Translations under genes and position numbers: made by a program
Assembly (NCBI GenBank): GCA_963277665.1
Contig: OY728136.1
Location: 811,295,123 to 811,359,122 of the forward strand
Direction of reading: 5' to 3'
DNA from: Viscum album
Lineage: Eukaryota; Streptophyta; Magnoliopsida; Santalales; Viscaceae
DNA: 64,000 bases
Notes under the pieces: model-generated
Database searches by the model: none
What the model saw: the letters and a program-made list of their open reading frames with translations, nothing else
Told to the model about the DNA's origin: nothing
Shown: one piece after another, positions 47,601-60,702 of the stretch
How positions within the stretch are numbered: the stretch's first letter is position 1
How the letters are laid out: every line of letters starts with the position of its first letter

Positions 47601-49279
47601 CCTTTAATTCTTCCAAAACTACGTTTCAATTTGCTGACTGGTTTTTCATGCCATCCAGTTTGAAATAAAAACATGGTTCAGTGATTATTTTATAACAAAA
47701 CTACATAATATCCAAAACAAAAGAAACGGAATCCAAGGGAGATTATAGTTCATCATATTAAAACAAAAATATAAAAAAAATTATAAAATAAATACAAACA
47801 TATTGCCCGTGGAAGGTCATGTGGACTTGTGAATGATTATGAACATGAACTATATTTCTATGTACTCTTTATTCCCCAAAAATTCTTTTCCACAAACTAT
47901 CGAGCCCGATATCAAACTAAGGTATTATTTTCACAGATATATTTGGGTATTATCTAACACCATTTTGTTGTGAATAATTCTAGGTCTACCTAACATGTCT
48001 CTTAAATAGTTCCATCACAAGACATGAACATGGGTACCATCATATACAATTTTGGGAATAATTTTACACTAATGTATCATAAAAAATGTATCATGTAAAA
48101 AAAATGTGATAAAAAATAATAGTATACCAAAAAACGAAATGGTATAAACCAATGTGACATAATAATGAGATCTAATGGTTGGACTAAAAGTCATATAATA
48201 TAATACTAAATGTCATGTCTCAATGTGAAAATATATCTCTATTATCTCAAACCACTCTGATGGTGATAGAAAGTTATGCACGCCTTCATTCCAAATGACA
48301 CTAATACCATTACATATTTCATTCAAATCAATGGTTAAAAAATCCCAAAGGTGAATTTATTTTTTGTGAACAAAGCCCATCTAGATTAGATAAATATTAT
48401 ATATAATGTATAAAACAAAGAAACCATTATTTCAAGATTTAAAAAAAATCCTATTTATAAATATCTAGTTTAACTAAATTATTATTCATATTCACCTAAA
48501 TGTGGAATATGATATGTTCATTTTAAATAAAATTAAGGAATATGAAAAAACATCAATTTATACACCATTAAATAAAAATGTATAAAACCAAACTTGAAAT
48601 GCACCATCATGTAAAAAACCAAAGACAAAGGTTCTCTAGAATATGTGAAAATGCAATCAAACATGTTAATTATTTTTAGCCTAGAATAACATGGATCCAA
48701 TTGATATTAATACTATTTATAGTATATCAATATAAAAAATAACACCTATTTGTGTTATAGACAATAAGGCTATATATATCTATTTCCCAATTCACACATG
48801 GTTTCTAATGTGTTATGTTTTTCAAAAAAATTAAATCCATTCATAAATTTTTTTAAAAAATCTATAAAGTGAAGAAAAACTAGACCATTCTTGAAAATAA
48901 AATATATAATTAATATCACCATAGTTTAATTTCAAGAGACACATATTGGGCATAAATAAATATTTTTAAAAACCCCATTTTAAAAACTGAATCTCAAGAA
49001 ATAATTCAACATTGATATCATATAAAAAAATCAGAAATCCAACAAAATGAATTCAATCATACATTAGTAAAATCATTATTTTGAACCACAATATACATAC
49101 CCATACCTCATAATAAATTCAAATGCTATCACATTGAAAATTAGTAATTTTAAATGAAGTGATCAGGTCATCAAAAGACGATATCCTAGAGAATCCCCAT
49201 CGATTATCTATCTAAAATATATACCAGGTCATAAATTATGTAACCATGTATTTTCACTGTAAATATTACTTCATTTTAG
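44685..49279. other. Non-coding interior-like DNA, copy B
   Basis: Collinear with 25,343-29,889; again no retroelement coding motif is readable. Includes the 33-bp tandem duplication at 45,452-45,517, which is absent from copy A. Confidence 0.6.
45452..45517. repeat. 33-bp tandem duplication private to copy B
   Basis: Units 45,452-45,484 and 45,485-45,517 both start atgaaacactact and differ at a few positions. A further partial unit (gtgaaac) follows. Copy A has a single unit near 26,120. It creates a short repetitive spurious ORF on the minus strand. Confidence 0.85.
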
Positions 49280-52200
49280 CAGAATATTCAATAAATAAAC
49301 ATTATCATCCATGCCGTACCCAAAACAGTTAATAGAAAATAAGGAATATAATATATAAACATCTTATTTTGGAACATTATTTATCATATCTCTTAATGAT
49401 ATTCTCACATTGAACCCTTATTAATATACCATACACTAAAAAATTCTTCATAACATGGGAAAAATATTAGAATTCGAAAGCTCATATAAATAGTAAGCAT
49501 AAATAAGTGAGATATCAGTCGATGATCAAATGTTAGAATAATAAAAGCATAAAGTTACGAGATTATAATGATTACAAAAAAATATCATGAAAATTTTATC
49601 ATAGAATATAATAATGAGTCATGAAATAAATTTTAGTATTTATAATTCATTAATCATAAAAAAATATAAATCATCCCAAATCAAAAAATAAGCATGAGTT
49701 TAAATAAAAAGAACAAAAAACTAGCATATGATTCTGCCACCATAATAGTAATATAAACAATATTATATGCTAAGGTTGACTAGTGATACAATCAAATCAT
49801 AATTGATATGGAATAAAAAACTATTTCACATATTATAAAGGATCATATATCACTACTTGTTTCCTATAGTGTATCAATAATCCATTAATTATTTCATATA
49901 GTGGACCAAGTATGTCAATTTATTTCTCATAATTATCACATAAGATATATTTCTTTACACAATTGAATTGATGAATTTTTAATTATATGATGTTCCCTAA
50001 CATAATAAAATCAATAAATATGTGTTCCACAAGGCTATAAAACATTCATCAGGTCATCATAAAATTAATCATGGAAAATAAATATGTTTTAAAAACATTT
50101 CAAAATTTTAACATAGTACAAACATTGTATGTTAAATGGGTTGTTTAAAAATATCATCCTTATAATAATAAACCAACTATTAAAATATTAAGGTTGGTGT
50201 CATTGGATCATGGCCCTTGTAAAAAATATTTTTATCAAAATATATTTTCATTACCAAAATTTATTTTAAAATATCTCTTTAATATTTCTAAAGGAAAATA
50301 ACCTATTCATTTTGAATTGAATTTTTTAAAATATTAATATTTGAAAAATATTATAGATTTTGTTATTCTTGAAATGCCCTAATGATACATACAACAGAAG
50401 CTTCAGATATTTTAGCGTTCATGTCAGTGGTAAATTCCAATCTGGTTGTACACTTTAGAACAATGATTACTTTCATATATTTTTTGAAAGTAAAAAATTA
50501 CCTCATTAGGAAAAAAATATACAAAGATTCATTTGAATAGTTTTCATAAAAAAATAAAACATAGTAAAAAATGAATTTAAAAATTAATATGATAATTTAA
50601 AAAAAATTTAATGAATTTTAAATAAAAAAATTAGATGGAAGTAAAATATTACAGCGCAAATAAAAAATGGTTTCATTTTGTGTCAGAAAATTCCAGATAA
50701 ATATATATACTGCTAAGTGGAATATTATTTTATTACACGAAAATTTCATGAATATAAAGGGGAGGATAAATAAAATGGATGTATTATGTTAAGATCATAT
50801 AATTTATTAAATTTAAATTGAATCATTAATAATCTCAATTAAAATGGGTTTGATACTTAAATGCCTTACATAAAGTATCATATTTGTTTGTATGTTATTG
50901 AACCTCCTGTATAAAAAATATAGATTTATTAAAACATTATTCAATATTTTTACTCATATATTTACGGTTTATGATATATTTATAATGTCTTATCATGAAT
51001 TTCATAACAATTTTTTATTAATGTCACAGTTCTATGTGGTAATTGCTTTTTTTTTCACGAATGTATAAACTTGACATTCTCTAGCATTTTAAAAATTTCA
51101 TGGATACATCATCTCTATAATTTTAATCATATAAATAGTATAAAATTTAATAATTATATACACTTTTATAATTATTCCTATATTTAATTAATTAAAACAA
51201 ATTACATCACATCATAGTGACGATAGTCTATACGTATGAATGTGTGATGTTTATATTTTTTTGATTGATTATACAAAAGAGTGGTAAATAATAAATCAAT
51301 ATTATAGGACCATAATAATATAATATATGTTCTAAAAAATTTGTATTTACATTATTTAAGACAACAATTTTTTATGGTGATGAAAAATGAAATTCATCAG
51401 TTTGTGGATGTAGTATTCATAACATACAGAAGAGTGATGTTTTTCCCATATAATGGAAATGAGGTGGATAATGGTTTTTACATCAACAAGATAAAAATGA
51501 GTTAAATTTTATAAAAAAATCTTCATTATATAATTTACATTATATATTTAAAAGTGATAAAATAAGAAATAAGATTTAATGTACTCAGTTATGTGTTATA
51601 CCTCTTTATTGAGAAACAACTTTTAGTTTCATCTTAAGAAATGAATGGATAGAATTTTGTAAAGACTATATTATCTAGGAATTAAGAAAGGAATATATTA
51701 AATTATTTTGGTACGTATTGGATATCATTATAGGAATTATTTTTTAGGTTGATAAGTGATGATGTGACTTTTATAAGTGGGGTGTGGGGCACTCTTATAA
51801 TTTGGAAGAGTGTTAAATTAAGATAAGTTTATTTTTATGTTTATGTAGCTAAACATTGAATTATTTCTAATAAAGGGTAACCAAAATTATAAATCCCCAT
51901 ATTAAAATAAATATACACTATTTATGTGATGTTTTAACTGTTATAACTTTGTTTTAACACATCCTTAACCCTTTTACAATTACCACAATATTAATGTTTC
52001 TTACTATTTATGGCTCATGAATGTTACAACAAAAATAAAATTAATACATAAATTAACCATAGATTATATTTGATAAAATACCTCATTAAATTTAAGGATG
52101 ATATGATTTTTTTTAATTTATATAATTTTATAAAATATTATTTCACGCAAAAATAAATTAATGTAATTTTGGACTATTCAAAAAGATTATCATTAAAAGA

Positions 52201-53196
52201 GACATGATTTAAATTGATTTAAAATATACCCTTATTAAAAATATTATTATGTAATAAAAATATAAAAACATCATGGAACAAAATAATTCAACCAAAATTT
52301 ATTACGTTTTATATTTTTTAAATCATTTTTTAATATCTCTATAAATTTAATAAATACTTTTTTGGCATTGAGATAGAATTTAGGATAATTATTCAATCAA
52401 TAAATTTTTTATAAAAATTTCCAAAATAAAAATTCAAATTTTTAATCCAAAAAACTATATATAAAAAATCATAAATTTTTTTATTCATATGAAAAAATAT
52501 TAGAGATATTAAAATAAAGAGAGTGACATTTTTTATTTATAATTTTCTTAAAATAATGTTAACGTCTTAATAAAATAAAAAATGGGACTAAAATGGGCAT
52601 ATTTTCTATACATGGATATGAATGGTTCAACTCAACTCAGAAAATATGTTAAAATAAATAGTTAGGGAATGTTAGGGCCTTATCATATTATATTACCATT
52701 TTTTTATCTATACCAAGGTGAATTTTTTATTACTAATGTTACTAATCCTAATGATATAATTTAATAGGTACATACTTATAATATTTTATCCTCATTTTTT
52801 CAATTATATTGTTTTCATAATGTCTAAAAATTAATTTTAAAATATGTATTCAAATCAAAAAAATAATAATTTCATGAAAAATGAATATTTGAAAATAGAA
52901 CTATAATTACACTTATTTAATTCCATGTAAAACATAGAGAAGAATATATTTTTTAATTTTATTCTAATATTGTTGAAATTAAATTAATATTATTTATCAA
53001 TAGTGTTTGATCAAATTCATACAATAAAACACATTATTCACATCAAGTTTGTTTTTCATAAAAACATCACTATTTTCCTTCAAATGCTTTCATTTGTATT
53101 TATAGCCATTTGAAAAAAAAATATATTTTTAATATTTTCAATTTATTTCTCCATATTAATACCATTTAATGCAAAATCTTTGTGGTGTAAATCACA
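49280..53196 (-). repeat. ~3.9 kb gypsy LTR (copy 3), copy B
   Basis: Collinear with 29,890-33,828 and ending in tgtggtgtaaatcaca (53,181-53,196). It shows the same landmarks, for example gatatcagtcgatgatcaaa (49,511) and 'aacatacagaagagtgatgt' (51,421). Confidence 0.62.
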
Positions 53197-53398
53197 TTAA
53201 ATAAAAATATTTCAATAGTATAACAAGTATCTTTTTATATCAGAGTTGCGTTTATTATAATCCATAAAATAAATCCAATTTATTCAAAGATAGAAACAAC
53301 AAAATATATATTAGAGTTACATTATAAAACCCATAATATTAATTCTAAAATAAAAATTATAAACATCAGATAAAAATAAATGAGAGAATCTATATATC

Positions 53399-54830
53399 CT
53401 AACATCATTAGGTTCTCATGTAGCTTCATTGAATTTATATTTCCTTCAAAGATCTTTAACCAGATGAGTAGTCTTGTTATATAGAACTATATTTCTACAA
53501 TCCATTAATTATGTTGGTTTTTATTCATAGGAAGTATAATTATATAGTGTTTCAACCTATGAGATTATAACATTTGAAGGATCATCTATGTACTTCCTCT
53601 AGTGAGATACATAAAACACATCTTGAACAAGAGAGTGATTTGGAAGAATTGAAGAATGAAAATATACCATAACAATATGACAAAGAACATCAATGATTGT
53701 GATATAACTAGGGATCATCATTAATTTATTCAAAAATATCAAAATATTTTTTGATGGATATATTCAAAAGAATACCATTTCATGTACATCAAACACTAAA
53801 TATCACTGATGATTGTGAGCATAGCTATTTTGTCAACACTAAGAAAAAATATTTTCATCGAAATGGATATAAATTTTTTTTGTATCCTCATCATGATCAT
53901 GTACCTATATATTTCATTATATTACTACATCACAACATAGTGATTTTGTACAATTATTTTTCTAATTTATTTCAAAAAAATAGTATAAATTCGAGACCAA
54001 GAGCTATTATTGTAATAATATTCGATCATAGAATGGTGCTGATACCAACCTCCTTTGAAATTTATAAAATGTATACCTAAAATATATTTAATATATTTAA
54101 TATTCCTTTAATTATAACCATATTTCTGAAGATGATATGTAGTACTAAACTTCAACTCTATATATAGAACATATTGGAGACTTCTCTAAAATATTGTGGT
54201 AATCATCAGATCCCAATCAAATATAATTTAGAGTTTTATTCTATAAAATCACCCCAAATAATTAATGTATATCAAATAAAAATAATAAAAAGTGAAATAT
54301 TTTCTAATGATAATTATTTTTACTTACTTATAATGAAAATAAACTACAAACCAAATAGAATTTTTCATTTTAAATGTTTTGGGAAGTTTGAAAATGAATT
54401 CATGGTGATATTTCCCCATATTCATTTTGGTATGGGTAATGGATTTAAAACCCCCATTTACATATTTCTCTCATCATTATCATTAAAACATACTATGAAT
54501 CATGATATATACTATGTTATCCCCCTTTCTATGTTATCCCATCAGAAATATTCTATCATATTTCTATACATGTTCTTACATCTATGATGAATGGAGATTT
54601 AAGAACAGTGACCATCATCTTACAGTCCCTTATTCAATTTTAGTATTTCCATTATCACAGACACAGTTCATGAACCATATCATTTTATCATTATCATGAT
54701 TAAACTTTGGAACATTTCTATAAATCTTTTATAGTTCCATATCTTCATTCATGACACTTTATTCCAAACATTGATTGGTGGATAGACATTCATATGATAG
54801 AGATATGATATACCACCTTGAATCACTATT
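53399..54830 (-). pseudogene. Chromovirus 3 chromodomain and integrase, copy B (decayed)
   Basis: Paralogue of 34,027-35,450. The chromodomain again reads KYKFNEAT, stop, EP (shared lesion). The end of the integrase reads QDVFYVS (about 53,625), where copy A has DVS, stop, VS. This copy therefore keeps a reading closer to the family 'VHDVFHVS' and the stop in A is younger than the duplication. The core start is visible at about 54,460-54,400 (an 'IPKWIWG' type reading). Long plus-strand ORFs at 53,751-54,080 and 54,174-54,587 are antisense shadows. Confidence 0.87.
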
Positions 54831-55430
54831 TCATGTTCTATCTTCGACATTTTTATTAGTATTATATCTTTTTCAATACACATATTGGATATAAAATCAT
54901 GTCCCTTCCTACTCATATCGTCATCCATCTTGTTCACCTTCCCTGGTTGGGAATGTCTTGGGTATTCATAATAATTATTCAATTTCAACTATCTTATCTG
55001 GTGTGTATTCAAATATTTTTCTTTGAATATAAACATCAATAAATTGTTATCAATATTTATTTCACTCCTTTCATAATTGAGATAATGTATTCATATTATT
55101 AATATAAGAACTACCACTACCAACTGTGAATCATGAGTTTGGTAATTATTCTTTACTATTTTAGATTGGAATGGTGAGTATTCTATCACCATATAATTCT
55201 ATACGAGTACACATCCCTGTATCATTTATGATGAATCACTATAGTTCAAAAACCCATCTCCACTCTAGGGTTGCGTGAGCACAACTGCACTATACAATAT
55301 TTTTTTAACACCATAAAATTCTCTTCAGATTAATCTATGAAAAATAACATAACTCACATCAATTTAAACATGGATGGTGTACACTGTAGTCTTGATAAAT
55401 CATTCACAAAAAATTATTTGAAGCCTATAA
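54831..55430 (-). pseudogene. Chromovirus 3 RNase H, copy B (decayed)
   Basis: Paralogue of 35,451-36,060. The 'YSDSS' block is at about 55,211-55,252, with the same surrounding order. No intact frame. Confidence 0.82.
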
Positions 55431-56130
55431 AGTCAAGAAATCATAGGGTTTAAATTAGTAAGGTTAGTTTAATAAATTTCTCAATTTTAAATATATTTTA
55501 AGGATTAATGGATATACCATAAAGTGAGATTAGCTAACCTAAAAATAAATAATTTTAAATCCAAAATTGACAATTGGTAGATTTTGAATACAATTTTTCT
55601 TTCCACATGGTCTTTAGAAATTTTTTTAAATGTTCTCCATGTTATTTATTATGCTTTGACTGTATAAGAATATTATACCCAAATATTTCCATAAACTACT
55701 CATTTTAATATATAGAGATTCTATTCAATAAATTAATAACAATTGAATGGGAGTTGTAATGTCCAAATAGAATAAAAAATATTCTATAATACCCATTACT
55801 CATATAGAAGGTTGACTGTGGTATATCCTTATTCTTAGCCCCCAAATAATGATATCTAAAAAATGAAGGATGATCGTGTAAAATTATTGAGATCCTTGTA
55901 ATAGATCAATGAAATAATTTATATGTGTTAAATGATATATTTATTGATAATGTTCTTATTTTGTTCCATGTAATCAACATAAATACGCATTGACCCACAT
56001 TTCTCCTTAACATAAAGAATTTGTGCAACCCATGGGGACATGCTCAGGTGAATGAATCTCTTATAAATATTTTACTATAATAACTTCATCAATTCCTACA
56101 AGTACATTGCAACCATTATATAATAATTTT
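55431..56130 (-). pseudogene. Chromovirus 3 reverse transcriptase, copy B (decayed)
   Basis: Paralogue of 36,061-36,760. The 'SPWG' stretch reads from ggttgcacaaat and ccatgggt at 56,012-56,045. The second catalytic region is at about 55,650-55,690. Stops are partly shared with copy A and partly private. Confidence 0.86.
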
Positions 56131-57757
56131 TTGAAATTATTGTAGAATTATGTACGAGGACTATTAAAAGACTAACATCTTTATTCAGAGGAAGACTACT
56201 AAACACTTGTTGGATGATATAAAAAAATTATCATCCACTTTGTATATCTTCAATGTTGTGTTTCAACCTGACCATTTGAGATAAATACCCTCCATGGATA
56301 ATAATACAAAACCTTTTAATTGAATTGACATTCATTGAATGTTTTTATTCATCATCTTATTGATAAACGATAATATAATCATTAGGAATATATAATGTGA
56401 CTGCCCTTATATAAAAAATGATATGGTTGATACATAAATAATTCCATTCATTTCCTAGTTACACATAAAATTCATTTAAATTGATAATATCATGAATTTC
56501 AAGATGTATATTCCCATAGACATAAATCATAGAGGAAAAATAAACATGGGTTGTGACTATAATACAATAAAGAGTTTCTACCACAAACTCGGTATCTAAT
56601 CATTGAGGTCAAAATTCGATACCCATAAAAAATAAATAGATAAAAAAGGGTGGGTAGAGAAAAAAAAATAAAGAAAGGCATTAATTGTTTTAAATTATAG
56701 GATAATTTTTCCTTTTACCACATATTTTTCATAAAACAATTCGATTGATGTAATCACATGAGATTTCAATTTTCCTTTTATATTATGATGTTTTTAATAC
56801 TGGTCATCATAATAATCCTTAAAATTCATGCATATGTTGTAATAATTCCAATAAAACTTTTCTTTGATGAAATAGAGTGTCATTTGAGGATTAGTTAGAC
56901 TATTATTTTCCTCTTTTACATTAAAAATCCTATTCATTGCCATTTTATTTTTAGGGGTTTTTACTAAAAATTCCATATTCAGAGAACCTCCATGTTTGAT
57001 TTAATAAATTCCAATGATTTTACTCTGCATATTACTGGCATGTAGATCGATGGAATTTCATTCATCCATGCGCTTTATTCCAGTTTTCAAGATACTGTGT
57101 TTATTTTCATATAAAAAACACGTGAATTGCGTGAATTTAAAATTTCAAAACATAATTTCACAAAAAAAAATCATAGATATTAAATTAACTTAATGATAAC
57201 ACAATTTAGGTATTTTTCTATCCGACAAAATTATTGATAAAGTTTTCTTTAAGGTATTGTTATTAAATCAGAAGAATACCTTAGAAGTTTTTCAAAATTT
57301 CCTTCATTAATAACAATGGATTAATAACCATTCTAATTCATATTAGGGAAATAATTTTCTATTTTTTAATTTATAATATCTGGGAAATAATAAATAGAAA
57401 AATATTATTAAGCTCATCGAAATGAATATAATCAATTTTTTATCTATTTACACATATTCATAATAATATTCAATCATTGATCAACTTCCCTTCTAAATCG
57501 TTATCATCTATGTCTAGTTGTTCAGATTTAGAGCATTGATGATCCTATTATTTTCTCAATGGTGATGATCCTTCACTTAGACACTATTGGATTAGAAAAC
57601 ACAAAAAAATGGGGATAGATGTTGCCTCATTAATGACTCAAGAACATGTTTATCTCACATGTTATAAGGTTGTATCAAATGATTTTGTGGGATGTATAAT
57701 TGTAAAAGACTGAGTTATTATGATTTTTTTTTCAATATGTCAAATTAATTTAATTTC
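56131..57757 (-). pseudogene. Chromovirus 3 protease and presumed gag, copy B (unreadable)
   Basis: Collinear with 36,761-38,395. The protease tail region lies at 56,401-56,480 but is too decayed to show motifs on its own. Gag is not recognisable. Assignment depends on alignment to copy A. Confidence 0.5.
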
Positions 57758-60702
57758 ATGGGTTATATTATACCTTATGATAAGCCTCCTCTATACACAA
57801 CACAAATTTACCTAGCGTTACATGCAACAAAGCATTTATACGAAACAAAATTTTAATTTATAACAATTTAAACAAGACAATTATAACCTACACACAAAAC
57901 ATAGGTATATTAATATTAATACAAATTTTTTAAATATTATTCATAATGTTTTTACATATAGGAAACATAATGAAAATAAAATATATTATTTTTGGTATAG
58001 TCTTCATATGTTTGAAAATATTATTTTCTAAAAAAGTTTATTTTTATGTATTTTTGGGAAAAATAATAAAATTAATTTTTTTTTGTTTTAGAAATTTAAT
58101 TTTATAAAATAAAATTTGTTTTTTGAATTCATAATTTTAAAATTATATTGTGGTGATTTTTTTTTGTGATTTTTTTGAAATATTTTATCTTTGGTTTAAT
58201 AGTGAAAAATATAGATTTTTAATTGTAAACTACATTTTCATTAAATTTATTTATATATATTAAATATATTTAAATTTGGTTTTAATGTATAATTATATTA
58301 GGTATACATAAATTAATATAATTTAGGTTATTTTAACATATTTTACATTAAAATAGGATGTTAAAACAGATCAATTATTTGAACTTTTACACTTTAAAAC
58401 CCTAGTGTCTCATCCCTTATGTAGGATTAATTTTAAATTACTCCTGCCACTTCTGTCAATAGAATTTTGAAAATTGAAATCCATACTTGGAATCATAATA
58501 ATTAATAATTTATTAAAAGTTAAACTTTGTTTTGGACCAAAAATTTTAGTGAATGTAATAAATATTAATAACAATAATTAAGTTAAAACCTTTTTTACAT
58601 AATAGAGAAACATTAATCTTAAATGGATAAACGGCCTAGAAAACTGTCCAAAATCCATTTTATGGTCATATTTTGACCATATAACCTCTAATAATTAATG
58701 TGTATCATTATTTGAGTCAAATTATGTAAGGTATTTCTGTCAATAGTGTTTTCATTTTTGTATTTACAAGAATTCCTTTCTACCTCCACTATTAATGGGC
58801 ACTCGCTCCCCCCCTCAAAAATTAGTCACACCACTCAATTTATCTGAATCAAAAAACACCCTACAAAAATAAGATCCAGAAATACCTCCTATCATCTTAT
58901 AAGTATCATTTTTGGAATAAATCAAACCAAGGATTTCTTTTTGTTAATCCTAAAGGAATTACATGAAGAAGAGGAAATGTTCTTCAAATAAAAAATCTAT
59001 TTTATTTATTTTTCCTCCCCTTAAATTATTGATAATACATGATTAAATAATAACCTATTTTTAAAAAGTATGAAGCTAATTTTTTATGTTATGTTTTCTC
59101 CCTAAAACTACACACACATCCATAAAATGGGATCCATAATCATTGTTAGTGTACACCGAAGACAACTGCCTCAGGAACTGATATATTTTGTTATTCTATT
59201 ACCACATCTCAAGGTAGGGAATAATGATGGAAATCTATTTTTTATATGATATATATAATATTTTTGATGACTTTATGATCTTATAATTATTATATAATAC
59301 ATTATTTCTTTATTTCTATTTATGGAAATTTGATAACATTGCTTGTGGACGTGTGTACTGCAGCCTCCTCAATTTGATTTGATTCATCCATTCATTAGAT
59401 GGAATGTATTATGGATGTGATTATTAAAAATATGTTATATTTATGACATAATAATTCTAATAGAATGATAATATATCTATTTTTATACCATTTTGTTTTT
59501 ATTTAATTCAATATGATAAGAAAATGGAAACAAAGTTCATGTGATCGTACGATTTACTACCTCTAAGAATCTTATATCTAATTTAATATTTATATCTTTT
59601 ATAAATTTTTATATGTACAGATATACAGAATGTATGAGATAGTATTCAATAATGTATGGATCCTTTAAATTTAGGTCAAATTCATTATTTTGGACCGAAT
59701 ATGGATTCCAAGTGAGTTCAAAATTATTTATAGGGTGCATGAGGCTTGTTTGGGGCATATAACCATAACTAGGGGAAATTTGAACTAGTAGGATAGTTAA
59801 TAGAAACTTTTTGAGAAATTAATCTTGGTTTCCCTAACTATGTAAGAACCTGAAATATGAGACACATATGACACATGGTTTTCCCTAACCAGAAGGTAAG
59901 GGATTCATGCATGTGATAATACCTCAATAAAATGTAGTAGAGGTAGTCACATGGATAGAAAATTGTTGGGGAAACCATGTTTGACCAACCATACAAGGTA
60001 TCTCTTCATGAAAACAGAGGTAGATGGTTGAGACATGGCTAGTCTATCTTTTCACCAAAACTATCCACCCTTGTTTTTTGTGTGATATTAAAAAAACTTA
60101 ATGATATAATATCTCAATCCCTATATTTGTTTCTCATTCATGTGGACATGTGAGATCTTACTCTATATTTTTTATCTCTTTTTAGACCCCATTCATTGAT
60201 TTTTATCTCATCTCTTTATCTACTTTCTTATTGAAGATATGTTGGTATTTTGTTTCCTATGGTTATTCTCTTTGATATATTATCTTTATTCATTTTACTT
60301 CTTTCTCTCAATGAAACTATTTAGATTCATAATCATATTCCCTATTTTATAGTATTTCATCCATTATTCATATTTATTCTGATCCAAATCAATTTAGAGA
60401 TCTATATTAGACGAGGAAGGTCTTATATATACAATTTATGTATTCTATAATTCATCCCTTATGTCTCATAATTTTTTAAACTATAGTCACTATGTTCAAA
60501 CCAATTTCATCTCTGATATCCTATTTAAATCATACTCCATTCTTTTAATCATCATGCTCATAAAGTATATCCCTTTCTATATAATATCACAATACTACTG
60601 AAGGATTATACCTCAATTATATCCACCACAATTATGGTGCTTCCACATTTAATCCTTGGTGACCCATGTGACATTACCTTAGACTTCGTTTGGGTGTGTG
60701 AC
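57758..60702. repeat. LTR-like DNA at the right end of copy B and beyond
   Basis: 57,776-60,215 is collinear with 38,414-40,850. The sequence then runs on without an obvious boundary to gtttgggtgtgtgac (60,688-60,702). That string resembles the 3' end of plus-strand Tekay/Del-type LTRs, which usually end in a 'ggtttgggg.gtgaca'-like sequence. If so, this would be an LTR in plus orientation, opposite to the other elements. I could not identify a matching start. Confidence 0.35.

Larger units (their letters stand above)
40851..60215 (+). repeat. Segmental tandem duplication, copy B (~19.4 kb)
   Basis: Second copy of 16,132-40,850 in the same orientation and directly adjoining it. It begins inside the protease-RT linker of chromovirus 2 and ends at about 60,215, after which copy A has no counterpart. 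It is shorter mainly because of the 5.2 kb deletion at 44,684/44,685, plus a loss of about 140 bp near 41,790. It is compared with copy A under the individual features. Confidence 0.88.

Noticed and set aside
53751..54587. Plus-strand ORFs of 109 and 137 codons (53,751-54,080 and 54,174-54,587)
   Set aside because: They lie antisense to the integrase pseudogene of chromovirus 3 and have collinear counterparts at 34,385-35,169. The AT-rich complement of decayed coding DNA happens to lack stops; no protein family resemblance.
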